A stretch of 64,000 nt of DNA. Origin: Pedobacter sp. MC2016-05 (GTDB lineage: Bacteria > Bacteroidota > Bacteroidia > Sphingobacteriales > Sphingobacteriaceae). Made by a program: the position numbers and the translations under genes. Below, one piece after another: positions 44,834-53,018 of the stretch. Within the stretch, counting starts at the first letter, position 1; each line of letters starts with the position of its first letter. The notes under the pieces were generated by a model that saw nothing but the letters and a program-made list of their open reading frames with translations, searched no databases and had not been told where the DNA came from. The DNA is taken from contig NZ_JAPIVT010000003.1 in assembly GCF_026239735.1 (NCBI RefSeq), positions 186,001 through 250,000 of the forward strand, read 5' to 3'.

Positions 44834-45840
44834 ATGGTAAAAATTACGCTTATATTCCTATTGTTATTCTTTAAATTTACGGTTGATCTTCTAAGTCCTA
44901 TATTTTCTACGGAATTTATAGGCAATGACACGTTTTCCATCCCAACGTTCGCCAAGAAAACCCTTATAAGTATTAAACAGAGAAATCCATTTAATATTAT
45001 CAGCAAAGGCGATATTCTGATTTCTGAAATTTTATTTAATCCGAGATTGGGAGGAGTTGATTTTGTTGAGATATACAATAATTCTGATCACGGAATTGAT
45101 TTGATGGAATTACAGCTGGCAAACGCAAATGCTGCTGGGGAACCTGCAAGCATTAAAAATGTCTCTTCGGCAAAGCTGATGATAGCGCCAGGAAGTTATT
45201 GGGTAGTTACCACCAATCAAGTGAATATCAAGATAAATTACCAAACAAAGTTTCCAAATCAATTTGTGCAGATTAGTAGTTTGCCCGCATTTAACAATGA
45301 TAAAGGAGTGGTCATTTTATTGAGCAATAATCAGGTGCTAGATCGGTTGGACTACAATTCGAAAACTCATCATCCTTTAATTCAGGATGGAGACGGGATT
45401 TCTCTGGGGCGTGTTTCATTTAATGCCGGCGCAAACGAAGCGGGTAATTTTAAATCAGCAGCGGCTACTCGGGTTTCGCCACACCAACTTATAGGAATTC
45501 TCAAGAATTGACTGACGATGAAAATTTCGCTCGCTTTATATCTAAAACTTTTTCACCTGATGGCGATAACTTTGAGGATTTGATGATACTCCAATATCAA
45601 CTTGCTGCGAACGAAAGTTTAGCTACGGTTAACATTTACAATGATAAAGGAAAATTAGTGAGGCAATTACTAAAAAACCAAACCATTGGTACAAATGGGA
45701 ATTTAACCTGGGATGGAGTAGGAGAGAACGGGGAGAAAGCCGCTGTGGGCATCTACGTTATTTTGTTTGAGATTTTCGATTTAAATGGAAATACGAAACG
45801 GATCAAAAAAACGTGTGTATTGGCCCGGAAGCTGGATTAA
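44834..45840 (+). pseudogene. Frameshifted lamin-tail domain protein with FlgD-like C-terminus
   Basis: The first frame (ATG 44834) gives a hydrophobic leader, then a lamin-tail domain: GDILISEILFNPRLGG, DFVEIYNNSDHGIDL, LPAFNNDKGVVILLSN and QDGDGISLGRVSF. It then runs into a stop at 45509. Removing the shift near 45467-45470 (one missing base) continues the expected GFATPTYRNSQELTDDE and the C-terminal domain FSPDGDNFEDLMILQY ... NGNLTWDGVGENGE, ending at 45838-45840. The C-terminal portion is the FlgD/gliding-type Ig domain common at the ends of Bacteroidota surface proteins. Intact relatives are usually much longer at the N-terminus. Confidence 0.75.
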
Positions 45841-46126
45841 AGCGGTCGTTTTTTAGGATCTTTTCTGTTATCCCAAAATGTCAATAGCTCAATGTTCTGA
45901 TTTCTTAAGGTGTAAAAAGACTTACATGTGGAACGATTACACACCTGAAGGTATCTGAATCCTTGGAATATTGAAATAAGTTCGGATTATTAGAAATTAA
46001 TATTAACAATCTTTCGGTACGGGTGATGAAAGATTTGATTTCTTTCATGGTCAAATTTTCATCCAGAAAATCGTGGATTTCAATATAGGAAGTTTTTGCA
46101 ATAGGCGACCAAATTATTGCGTGCAT
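45837..46126 (-). pseudogene. Frameshifted RelE/ParE-type toxin
   Basis: From ATG 46126: IIWSPIAKTSYIEIHDFLDEN, split here by a helix boundary, then TRTERLLILISNNPNLFQYS and FRCVIVPHVSLF, a typical ParE-like ribosome- or gyrase-targeting toxin fold. The frame then stops after TP at 45905. One extra T in the T5 run near 45913 would continue YTLRNQNIELLTFWDNRKDP and KKRPL to a stop at 45837, the standard ParE C-terminus. The 3' end overlaps the convergent lamin-tail gene by three bases. The antitoxin frame lies four bases upstream. Confidence 0.7.
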
Positions 46127-46130
46127 AAAG

Positions 46131-46371
46131 CTACTTGTTCATGAAAGATTTAGTTATTTCTTGCATTACGATTTCGTGGGGAATGCCTTTTCCTTCAGTC
46201 AATTCGGATTTCGCTTCATTAATCTGATTTTTCAATTCCTCTGGTAAATGTTTCGAGAAATCTTCGTTGTAAAGCCCTAAAAGCGATTCAATTTCTTTTA
46301 AAACTAAATCGTTATCGGTTTGAATAATACCTTCTACAATTTTATATTTTGCTGCAATATCTATAATCCAT
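46131..46371 (-). pseudogene. Antitoxin partner with a disrupted start
   Basis: The frame ending at TAG 46131-46133 encodes KYKIVEGIIQTDNDLVLKEIE, split by a turn, followed by SLLGLYNEDFSKHLPEELKN and the C-terminal toxin-binding KGIPHEIVMQEITKSF. The expected N-terminus MDIIDIAAKY is broken: ATG 46371 is followed by GATTATAGAT, lacking two bases relative to an open frame, so the frame has no usable start codon. The spacing to the toxin is four bases, as in a type II toxin-antitoxin operon. Neither partner is intact as sequenced. Confidence 0.6.
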
Positions 46372-46442
46372 TATAGTTTTAACAAAAATACGATTTATAA
46401 CAATAAAACTAATACACCATAATCATATAAACCCTCAACAGA

Positions 46443-47312
46443 CTATATCAAATTTGCCTTAATATAATCGCAGCTCGTTTTGATTGAGCCTATCGGATTT
46501 GGATTGTAATTATTTTCATGCTCTACAAAAAAGTGCTTCATGCCTGATAATTTAGCTTCGACAAAAATTGATTTAAAATCAATTGAACCTTTGCCAACTT
46601 CTGTATTCTGTTCAGGCTTGGCTTTATCCATGTCTTTAACATGCCACATGGGGAAACGACCCGGATACTTTTTAAATAAAGCCAACGGATCGTTTCCTGA
46701 GCGAGCAACCCAATATAAATCAAGTTCAAAATTGACAAGATTTTTATCAGTTTCAGTTAAAAAAACATCGTAACCTGTAATATCACCTAATTTTTTAAAT
46801 TCGAAATCGTGGTTATGATAAGCGAATTTCAAGCCAGCATTTTTTGCCAGTTCGGCAACTTTATTAAAATCAGAAGCAGTCTTTTTAAAACCATCAATAC
46901 CTTTCTTAGTATCCACCTGGGCACCCGCAATGGTGAAATATTTTCCGCCAATAATTGCGGCTGCTTCTATGTCGGCTTTCAATTTGTCGGTATTGCCGTT
47001 TTTAGAAAATGCATCCATTAAATAATGTCCGCTGGGTGCTTTTAAGCCGTTTGCCTTAAGCAAAGCTTTAAATTCTTTTGGGGTTAAGCCCCAGAATTTT
47101 CCATCGGCAAAACCATAAGTTTCTACTTCCTTATATCCCGCCTCGGCAACTTTCTCCATTACGCCTTGTACATTTTTTGGTAGTTCATCACGCAGTGTGT
47201 AGAGCTGAAGCCCCACTGTTTTATTCACTTTATCAAAAGCGAAAGAAGGGATAACCAAAGAAGCACCTGCCATTAGGCCGGCTTGTTTTAAGAAAGTTCG
47301 TCTAGCGTTCAT
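46443..47312 (-). CDS. Tat-exported TIM-barrel sugar isomerase/lyase-like protein (copy 1)
   Basis: A 289-residue protein with a twin-arginine signal (NARRTFLKQAGLMAGASL) and a xylose-isomerase-like TIM barrel (AP_endonuc_2). Metal-site residues are visible: HNHDFEF near 163, NFELDLYWV near 197, MWHVKDMD near 230, and FFVEHENN near 265. Members isomerise or epimerise sugars, and some cleave 3-keto-glycosides; a periplasmic location fits the latter better. ATG 47312 fits the signal peptide; the upstream frame is poor. It is 11 bases after a close paralogue and the last gene of the minus-strand cluster. Confidence 0.9.
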   Translation of the reverse strand: MNARRTFLKQAGLMAGASLVIPSFAFDKVNKTVGLQLYTLRDELPKNVQGVMEKVAEAGYKEVETYGFADGKFWGLTPKEFKALLKANGLKAPSGHYLMDAFSKNGNTDKLKADIEAAAIIGGKYFTIAGAQVDTKKGIDGFKKTASDFNKVAELAKNAGLKFAYHNHDFEFKKLGDITGYDVFLTETDKNLVNFELDLYWVARSGNDPLALFKKYPGRFPMWHVKDMDKAKPEQNTEVGKGSIDFKSIFVEAKLSGMKHFFVEHENNYNPNPIGSIKTSCDYIKANLI

Positions 47313-47323
47313 AGAAATTAAAG

Positions 47324-48196
47324 TTATAAAATATTCTTTTTCAAATATGCACAACTAGCCGCAACAGATTCCATTGGATTTGGCTTATAGTTTGTTTCAT
47401 GTTCAACAAAGAAGTGTTTCATCCCTGACAGTTTTGCATCTGCAAAAATCGGTTTCCAGTTAATGCTGCCCGAACCAACTTCGGTGTTTAATGCCGGATT
47501 TGTTTTATCCATGTCTTTTACATGCCACATGGTGAAACGACCTGGATTATCAGTAAACAACTTAATTGGATCGTTTCCAGAGCGAACTACCCAATATAAA
47601 TCCAATTCGAAATCAACTAAATTTTTGTCTGTTTCGTTTAATAAGATTTGATAACCAGTAGTTTCTCCAAGTTTCTGGAATTCGAAATCGTGGTTATGAT
47701 AAGCCAATCTTAGGCCAGCATCTTTACACATTTTACCTGCCACATTAATTTTTGCGGCAATTTTTTTATAATCTTCAGCAGTTTTTCTGATGCTTTGATC
47801 CAACCATGGAATGGTTACATACTCGCTACCCAATATCTTTGCAGCAACAATTGCCTCCTCTAGTTCGGCAGTATTGCCATCAGTTAAGTAACTTCCCAAG
47901 CCGTAATGTCCACTTGGTGCTTTTAAGCCGTTGGCATCTAAAAGTTTCTTAAACTCAATTGGGTTCATGCCCCAAAATTGATCTTTGATAGAAAAACCGT
48001 AAAGTTCAACTTCCGTGAAACCAGCTTTAGCTACTTTTTCGATAGTGCCTTTTACATCTTTTGGCAACTCAGCCCTTAATGAATACAATTGCAATCCTAC
48101 TGCTTTCTTTTGCGCTACGCATCCAATTGATGGAGCTAAAATTACTGTTGCAATTGCTAAACAGCTGTTGATGATAAAACTTTTTCTTGATAACAT
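47324..48196 (-). CDS. Exported TIM-barrel sugar isomerase/lyase-like protein (copy 2)
   Basis: A 290-residue paralogue of the next gene, with an N-terminal signal (LSRKSFIINSCLAIATV, ending GCVAQ; RK rather than RR, so Sec or weak Tat) and the same TIM barrel. Matching metal-site segments: YHNHDFEFQ near 165, DFELDLYWVVRSGN near 200, MWHVKDMD and FFVEHETN. About 60 percent of positions appear shared with copy 1 by eye, so this is a tandem duplication. It lies nine bases after the Hyi-like gene. Confidence 0.9.
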   Translation of the reverse strand: MLSRKSFIINSCLAIATVILAPSIGCVAQKKAVGLQLYSLRAELPKDVKGTIEKVAKAGFTEVELYGFSIKDQFWGMNPIEFKKLLDANGLKAPSGHYGLGSYLTDGNTAELEEAIVAAKILGSEYVTIPWLDQSIRKTAEDYKKIAAKINVAGKMCKDAGLRLAYHNHDFEFQKLGETTGYQILLNETDKNLVDFELDLYWVVRSGNDPIKLFTDNPGRFTMWHVKDMDKTNPALNTEVGSGSINWKPIFADAKLSGMKHFFVEHETNYKPNPMESVAASCAYLKKNIL

Positions 48197-48205
48197 ATTA
48201 ATTGA

Positions 48206-48997
48206 TTAAATATCGCAAATTGAAACAGCTTGCTTTAATGAGGCCATTCGATCTGCATTTTTAGGAATAAACTCTTGTGCTACAAAACCTTTAAAGCCGG
48301 TTTCTGCAATGGCTTTCACGATGGCAGGATAATTCAGTTCTTGCGTTTCATCAATCTCGTTTCTGCCTGGTACGCCTGCAGTGTGATAGTGCGCAAAGTA
48401 TTGATGGTTATTTTTAATGGTTGAAATTACATCTCCTTCATCTACCTGCATGTGGTAAATATCGTAAAGTAATTTGAAGTTTTCAGAATCTAATCGCTTA
48501 CAAAGTTCAACTCCCCATGCGGTTTTACTGCATTGATAATCTTGATGATCGATTTTGCTGTTGAGCAATTCCATCACCAGCATTACTTGATGTTGCTCTG
48601 CCAAAGGAATGAGTTGTTTTAACGCTTCTACACAATTATTCCAACCGGTTTCATCATCGATGCCTCTTCTATTACCACTAAAACAAATTAAGTTTTTATA
48701 ACCTGCTTTGGCAACCAATGGAATCATTTCCGAATAATTGTTGATCAAGGTTTTATGAAATTGTTTGTCATTAAAGCCATCAACTAAATTAATTTCGGCA
48801 CCATTACACATCGACGACTTTAAACCATGCTTTTTCAATATCGGCCAATCTTCTGGGCCAACCAGGTCGATGCCGGTAAGCCCCATTTTTTTACCCTCAA
48901 TGCAAAGTTCATCCAAACTGAAATCGTTAAAACACCAACGGCAAACCGAGTGATTGATATTGCCTTTTAACGGATGGTTTTGCATTAGTGATTCCAT
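48206..48997 (-). CDS. Cytoplasmic TIM-barrel isomerase, hydroxypyruvate-isomerase-like
   Basis: A 263-residue xylose-isomerase-like TIM-barrel protein without signal peptide. The N-terminus INHSVCRWCF and MGLTGIDLVGPEDW resemble hydroxypyruvate isomerase (Hyi) and related ketose epimerases; metal ligands lie in LVMELLNSK, LLYDIYHMQ, YFAHYHTAG and FKGFVAQEFIP. The reaction is probably an aldose-ketose isomerisation or epimerisation of a small sugar or keto-acid. It heads a three-gene set separated from the MFS gene by a terminator, so it may have its own promoter. Confidence 0.88.
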   Translation of the reverse strand: MESLMQNHPLKGNINHSVCRWCFNDFSLDELCIEGKKMGLTGIDLVGPEDWPILKKHGLKSSMCNGAEINLVDGFNDKQFHKTLINNYSEMIPLVAKAGYKNLICFSGNRRGIDDETGWNNCVEALKQLIPLAEQHQVMLVMELLNSKIDHQDYQCSKTAWGVELCKRLDSENFKLLYDIYHMQVDEGDVISTIKNNHQYFAHYHTAGVPGRNEIDETQELNYPAIVKAIAETGFKGFVAQEFIPKNADRMASLKQAVSICDI

Positions 48998-49010
48998 GTG
49001 TTAAATAAAC

Positions 49011-49042
49011 AAACACCGACTGTGATCTAACAATCGGTGTTT
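49011..49042 (-). terminator. Terminator-like hairpin after the MFS transporter
   Basis: Perfect 9-bp stem AAACACCGA / TCGGTGTTT with a 14-base loop, ending in GTTTG on the minus strand, 21 bases after the MFS stop. Confidence 0.65.
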
Positions 49043-49063
49043 AGTTAACTATTTTGAATAAGA

Positions 49064-50305
49064 TTAAATGGCTTTAGCGTCTATTTCTGATTTCGTTTTA
49101 TCGTTGAAAGTTAGTGCAAAGAGGATGAATACGACTAAAGCAATTCCTGCAGGAATGATCCAAATCATTTTCCAATCCATTGTGCCGTCAACAGCTTTAT
49201 ACGCGTCAGATATTTTTCCCGCAACCGCAAAACCTATAAGCATACCAACACCATATGTGGCTAAAGTAATTAAACCCTGAGCCGAACTTTTAAATCTTTC
49301 TCCAGCTTTAGAATTGGTATAAATTTGGCCCGAAACAAAGAAAAAATCGTAACATACCCCGTGAAGCGCAATACCTAAGATGAGCATGAAACTTAATTCT
49401 CCGGCGTTTCCGTAAGCAAACAATGCGTAACGAACTGCCCAAGCTAACATACCTACTAAAATGGTCATTTTGAAGCCAAAGCGTTTGAAGAAAATTGGAA
49501 TAAATAATAAGAAAATCACTTCTGATGCTTGACCGATGGTCATTTTTCCTGTAGGATTATCCATTCCGATATTTGATAGGAAAGGATTAGCATTTTGATA
49601 GTAAAATGCCAATGGAATACAGATTAAAATGGAAGAGATAAAGAAAATTAAAAAGTTTCTATCTTTTAACAACTTTAATGCGTCTAAACCAATTAAATCT
49701 CCCACTTTTATTTTCTCGTTTGATGATACTTTAGGTGGCGTTTTTGGCAACGCAAAACTAAATAAGCCTAAAACAAGTGAAACAATTCCAGCCATTGCAA
49801 AGGTGTTTTTTAGCAAACCGCTTTCAGTTCCCTCTTTCGAATCCCAGTGGAAATAATAGCTAATGAGCAAACCTGCTGCAATCCAGCCAATGGTTCCCCA
49901 AATACGAATAGAAGAAAATTCCTTTTCAGGATCTTTCATTTGATTAAAGGATACCGAATTTACTAGCGCCAACGTAGGCATGAAGATGATCATGTAACCA
50001 AGTACATAAGGATAGAAGACGCTTATGTCGGTTGCATTATACATTTGATACATCAATATTGCTCCAATAATGTGCAACACGCCTAAAATTCTCTCTGCAT
50101 TGAAGTATCGATCGGCAATTAAACCTACAATAAATGGTGCGATAATAGCACCCCATGATTGAGTTGAGAATACTGCTCCAGTTTCTGCTCCCGAAGCTTT
50201 TAAGTTATTACCCAGGAAGGTTCCCAGCGTTACAAACCAAGCTCCCCAGACAAAGAATTCCAGGAACATCATGGTAGAAAGTTTAAAGCGAGTAGTGCTA
50301 TTCAT
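49064..50305 (-). CDS. MFS transporter, nucleoside:H+ symporter type (NupG-like)
   Basis: A 413-residue protein with 12 predicted spans. The start STMMFLEFFVWGAWFVTLG and WGAIIAPFIVGLIADRYF near 47-64 match the Nuc_H_symport branch; SSIRIWGTIGWIAAG is the second-half signature. Although named for nucleosides, Bacteroidota members in sugar clusters probably carry sugars. Here it sits in the middle of the sugar-oxidation operon, after DUF1080, and would import the products released in the periplasm. Substrate unproven. Confidence 0.88.
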   Translation of the reverse strand: MNSTTRFKLSTMMFLEFFVWGAWFVTLGTFLGNNLKASGAETGAVFSTQSWGAIIAPFIVGLIADRYFNAERILGVLHIIGAILMYQMYNATDISVFYPYVLGYMIIFMPTLALVNSVSFNQMKDPEKEFSSIRIWGTIGWIAAGLLISYYFHWDSKEGTESGLLKNTFAMAGIVSLVLGLFSFALPKTPPKVSSNEKIKVGDLIGLDALKLLKDRNFLIFFISSILICIPLAFYYQNANPFLSNIGMDNPTGKMTIGQASEVIFLLFIPIFFKRFGFKMTILVGMLAWAVRYALFAYGNAGELSFMLILGIALHGVCYDFFFVSGQIYTNSKAGERFKSSAQGLITLATYGVGMLIGFAVAGKISDAYKAVDGTMDWKMIWIIPAGIALVVFILFALTFNDKTKSEIDAKAI

Positions 50306-50394
50306 TTGGTTTTTAAGTTGAATGTTGAGGCTGAAAAGTTCAAAGTGGTATAAAGGTTTAAATTTTTACTTTCTACTTTTTACTTTCCACTTTG

Positions 50395-51075
50395 TTATAG
50401 TTCTTTTATTGAAATGTTTTTGTACCAAACTTCATCGCCATGATCTTGCAATGCAATTTTTCCTGATCTGTAAGTTCCCCAGTTTTCCCATTTAGCAAAC
50501 TTGCTTCCTGCAATTAGGTTTTTCCAGTTTTCATCCCAAAGGGTGGTTTTTACCACTTCAACGCCGTTTAAAACTAAAATTAAATTTCCTTTTTTGCTGA
50601 TGATTTCTGCTTTGTTCCATTCACCAACGGGTTTAACAGGCTCTGATTTACTTTTAACCAAGTCATATAAATCACCAGAACGGTGTTTAGTGATTTTTCC
50701 ATCAGGATGACCATCGTTATCTAACACCTGCATCTCTAAACCTGTAGAGTAGGTAGCATGATATTTTGGTTCCTCGTGTACGTAGAAAATAAGTCCGCTA
50801 TTTGCTTTTGGAGCTACTTTCCACTCATATTTCAAGTGAAAATCTTTATATTCTTTATCGGTAACTAAATCGCCACCGCCCTCTTTTCCTTTAGTTTTAG
50901 GATCCAGGTGTAAGGCACCATCTTGAACTTGCCATGCGCTGCCTACGTTCGTTTTATTATACGTGTGCCAGCCTATTGTTGTTTTTCCATCAAATAAAGG
51001 CTTAAAACCTTTTTGAGCCTGAGAAATTTGAGTAACTGCCAACAAAATGCAGGCAGATAGAACGAGTTTTTTCAT
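50395..51075 (-). CDS. Secreted 3-keto-disaccharide hydrolase domain protein (DUF1080)
   Basis: A 226-residue secreted protein (signal peptide 1-20, ending ISQAQ). A single concanavalin-like DUF1080 domain covers the rest: FKPLFDGKTTIGWHTYNKT near 23-41, GGGDLVTDKEYKDFHLKYEWK, SGLIFYVHEEP, GLEMQVLDNDGHPD and KHRSGDLYDL. DUF1080 proteins include hydrolases that cleave 3-keto-glycosides. Its neighbours, a Gfo/Idh oxidoreductase upstream and an MFS transporter downstream, fit this role: oxidised glycosides would be split and imported. Confidence 0.92.
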   Translation of the reverse strand: MKKLVLSACILLAVTQISQAQKGFKPLFDGKTTIGWHTYNKTNVGSAWQVQDGALHLDPKTKGKEGGGDLVTDKEYKDFHLKYEWKVAPKANSGLIFYVHEEPKYHATYSTGLEMQVLDNDGHPDGKITKHRSGDLYDLVKSKSEPVKPVGEWNKAEIISKKGNLILVLNGVEVVKTTLWDENWKNLIAGSKFAKWENWGTYRSGKIALQDHGDEVWYKNISIKEL

Positions 51076-51090
51076 TGTGTGTATGTGAAT

Positions 51091-51123
51091 AGACCTCGTA
51101 GATTATCAAAAGCTGCGAGGTCT
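51091..51123 (-). other. Intra-operon hairpin between Gfo/Idh and DUF1080 genes
   Basis: 8-bp inverted repeat AGACCTCG / CGAGGTCT with a 17-base loop and no T-tract. It could slow decay of one part of the transcript or partly attenuate it. Confidence 0.45.
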
Positions 51124-51132
51124 GTAATCAAA

Positions 51133-52590
51133 TTAAAGAGTTAAGTTATTCCAACCAGAACGGTATTCGCGTTTTACAAATTGATTTGCTTCATCGAAAT
51201 TGGTAATTTTCATATTATCGTTATCCCAAAGCATTTTCATGTATCTTCCAGGATAGGTGTTTTTGCCGTTTACATTTTTCTTGATATCGAAACTTCTAAT
51301 GGCCAGGTTTGCCATCAATAGTGCTTCCGTTAGCGGACCAGCGATTTCGAATGGAGAACTTACTTCCTGTTTTCCATAACCTGCAATTGCGGCATCAACC
51401 CATTGCGCATAATGACCATTTGCGCCATCTTTTACACGGGCATATTTTTCTTTAACTTTAATGTCTTTGTTTCTGCTTAAAGGCAATAATTTAGGGTTTG
51501 CACTATAAGTTTCAGACATCATTTTGCCTTTTGTACCGATAAATAAGGTACCGTTACCACCATCGCCAAATGTTTCATTTGCTTCAAGTTCTGCTGGGCG
51601 TTCTGGCTGAATTCCGCCGTCCATCCAATGCAAAGTAACATCACCTTTGGTTTTGTCTGTTTTAGGGAACTTTAAAGTAACATGGCTAGATGGAGGGCAG
51701 CTTTCAGGGAAATATCCACGTTTAAATTCATCAACGTAAACAGAACCCACACTTGCCTCAACCTCTTTTGCATATTTTAAATTCAGTACACTAAACGGAG
51801 CCTCAATTAAGTGGCAACCCATATCACCTAATGCACCTGTTCCATAATCCCACCAGCCACGCCAATTAAAAGGAACTAATTTATCTACGAAATCTTTTTC
51901 AGGAGCGGTACCTAGCCATAAATTCCAGTCTAATTCTTTTGGGATATCAGCCTTTTTAGCAGGCCAGGGAATACCTTGAGGCCAAACCGGACGATCAGTC
52001 CATGCATAAACCGTATGTACATCACCTATTAACCCGGCCTCGTACCATTCTTTCATTTGACGGGGACCATCGTTTGATGCACCCTGGTTACCCATTTGAG
52101 TTACCACCTTATATTTCTTTGCAGCGGCAGTTAAAATACGGGCTTCATAAATATCATGTGTTAAAGGTTTTTGAACATATACATGTTTACCCAATTGCAT
52201 CGCTGCTAGTGCCTGGATAGCATGGTTATGATCGGGAGTAGAGATAGATACTGCATCGAAATTTTTATGCTCTTTATCTAACATCTCACGATAATCCTTA
52301 TAATATTTTGCTTTAGGGAAATTTTTAACGCTTGTTGCTGCCCTGCGGTCATCTACATCACATAGGTAAGCAATATCGGCTTTTCCACTTTTAGCAAACA
52401 TATTAATGTCGCTCTGGCCTTTGCCACCAACACCAATACTGGCAATAATTAAACGGTCGCTTGGAGCTAAATAGCCCGGTCCACCCAAAACATGGCGTGG
52501 AACGATCATAAATGCAGCTGCAGCTATGGCGCTTGTTTTAATAAAATCACGGCGGTTAGTTGTGCTTTTATTTTCTTGATCTGTTTTCAT
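51133..52590 (-). CDS. Tat-exported Gfo/Idh/MocA family oxidoreductase
   Basis: A 485-residue NAD(P)-dependent oxidoreductase with a twin-arginine signal (TNRRDFIKTSAIAAAAFM). The Rossmann motif is IASIGVGGKGQSD near 50-62; the catalytic-region EKP equivalent is VQKPLTHDIYE near 137-147; GDMGCHLIEAPF near 255 holds the conserved His. Exported Gfo/Idh proteins carry a tightly bound cofactor and recycle it in place. In this cluster it could oxidise or reduce the C3 position of sugars. It lies 31 bases after the cytochrome c gene. Confidence 0.92.
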   Translation of the reverse strand: MKTDQENKSTTNRRDFIKTSAIAAAAFMIVPRHVLGGPGYLAPSDRLIIASIGVGGKGQSDINMFAKSGKADIAYLCDVDDRRAATSVKNFPKAKYYKDYREMLDKEHKNFDAVSISTPDHNHAIQALAAMQLGKHVYVQKPLTHDIYEARILTAAAKKYKVVTQMGNQGASNDGPRQMKEWYEAGLIGDVHTVYAWTDRPVWPQGIPWPAKKADIPKELDWNLWLGTAPEKDFVDKLVPFNWRGWWDYGTGALGDMGCHLIEAPFSVLNLKYAKEVEASVGSVYVDEFKRGYFPESCPPSSHVTLKFPKTDKTKGDVTLHWMDGGIQPERPAELEANETFGDGGNGTLFIGTKGKMMSETYSANPKLLPLSRNKDIKVKEKYARVKDGANGHYAQWVDAAIAGYGKQEVSSPFEIAGPLTEALLMANLAIRSFDIKKNVNGKNTYPGRYMKMLWDNDNMKITNFDEANQFVKREYRSGWNNLTL

Positions 52591-52621
52591 TTAGTATCTG
52601 AAGTTTAATAGGGATTTTAGC

Positions 52622-53005
52622 TTATTTTTTCTTCAACGAAAGAATGTATTTAACCATCAATTTAGCATCTGCTGGTTTAAGTGTAGAGTGAGCTGTCATT
52701 GGCATAGTACCCCAAACCCCTGTACCACCTTTAATAATTTTATCAGCCAGGTAATTGATATTTTTTTCTGTAGCTGGATATTTTTTAGCGATCTCAGTAT
52801 ATGAGGGACCGATAATTTTATTCACTTTGTTGTGGCAGCCAATACAATCTGATTTGTTAATCAATTTCTCGCCTGCACTCATTTGAAGCTCATGATTGGT
52901 TGAACTAGCCGTTGCAATCACCATTTTCTCCTTCTCTAAATCTGCGCTTGAAAAAGACGCCATAAGTATTACTATTGCGCCTAAACCTAAAAATGTTTTT
53001 TTCAT
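52622..53005 (-). CDS. Class I c-type cytochrome
   Basis: A 127-residue exported cytochrome with a Sec signal peptide (1-21). A single CXXCH haem site, CIGCH at 54-58, is followed by IIGPSYTEIAKKYP and a distal axial Met in GTMPMTAH near 100. In LacABC-like periplasmic sugar dehydrogenases, a cytochrome c accepts electrons from the GMC subunit; the GMC oxidoreductase and its small subunit are encoded upstream in the same strand cluster. It is 13 bases after a TIM-barrel gene. Confidence 0.92.
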   Translation of the reverse strand: MKKTFLGLGAIVILMASFSSADLEKEKMVIATASSTNHELQMSAGEKLINKSDCIGCHNKVNKIIGPSYTEIAKKYPATEKNINYLADKIIKGGTGVWGTMPMTAHSTLKPADAKLMVKYILSLKKK

Positions 53006-53018
53006 TGTGTGTGTGTTG

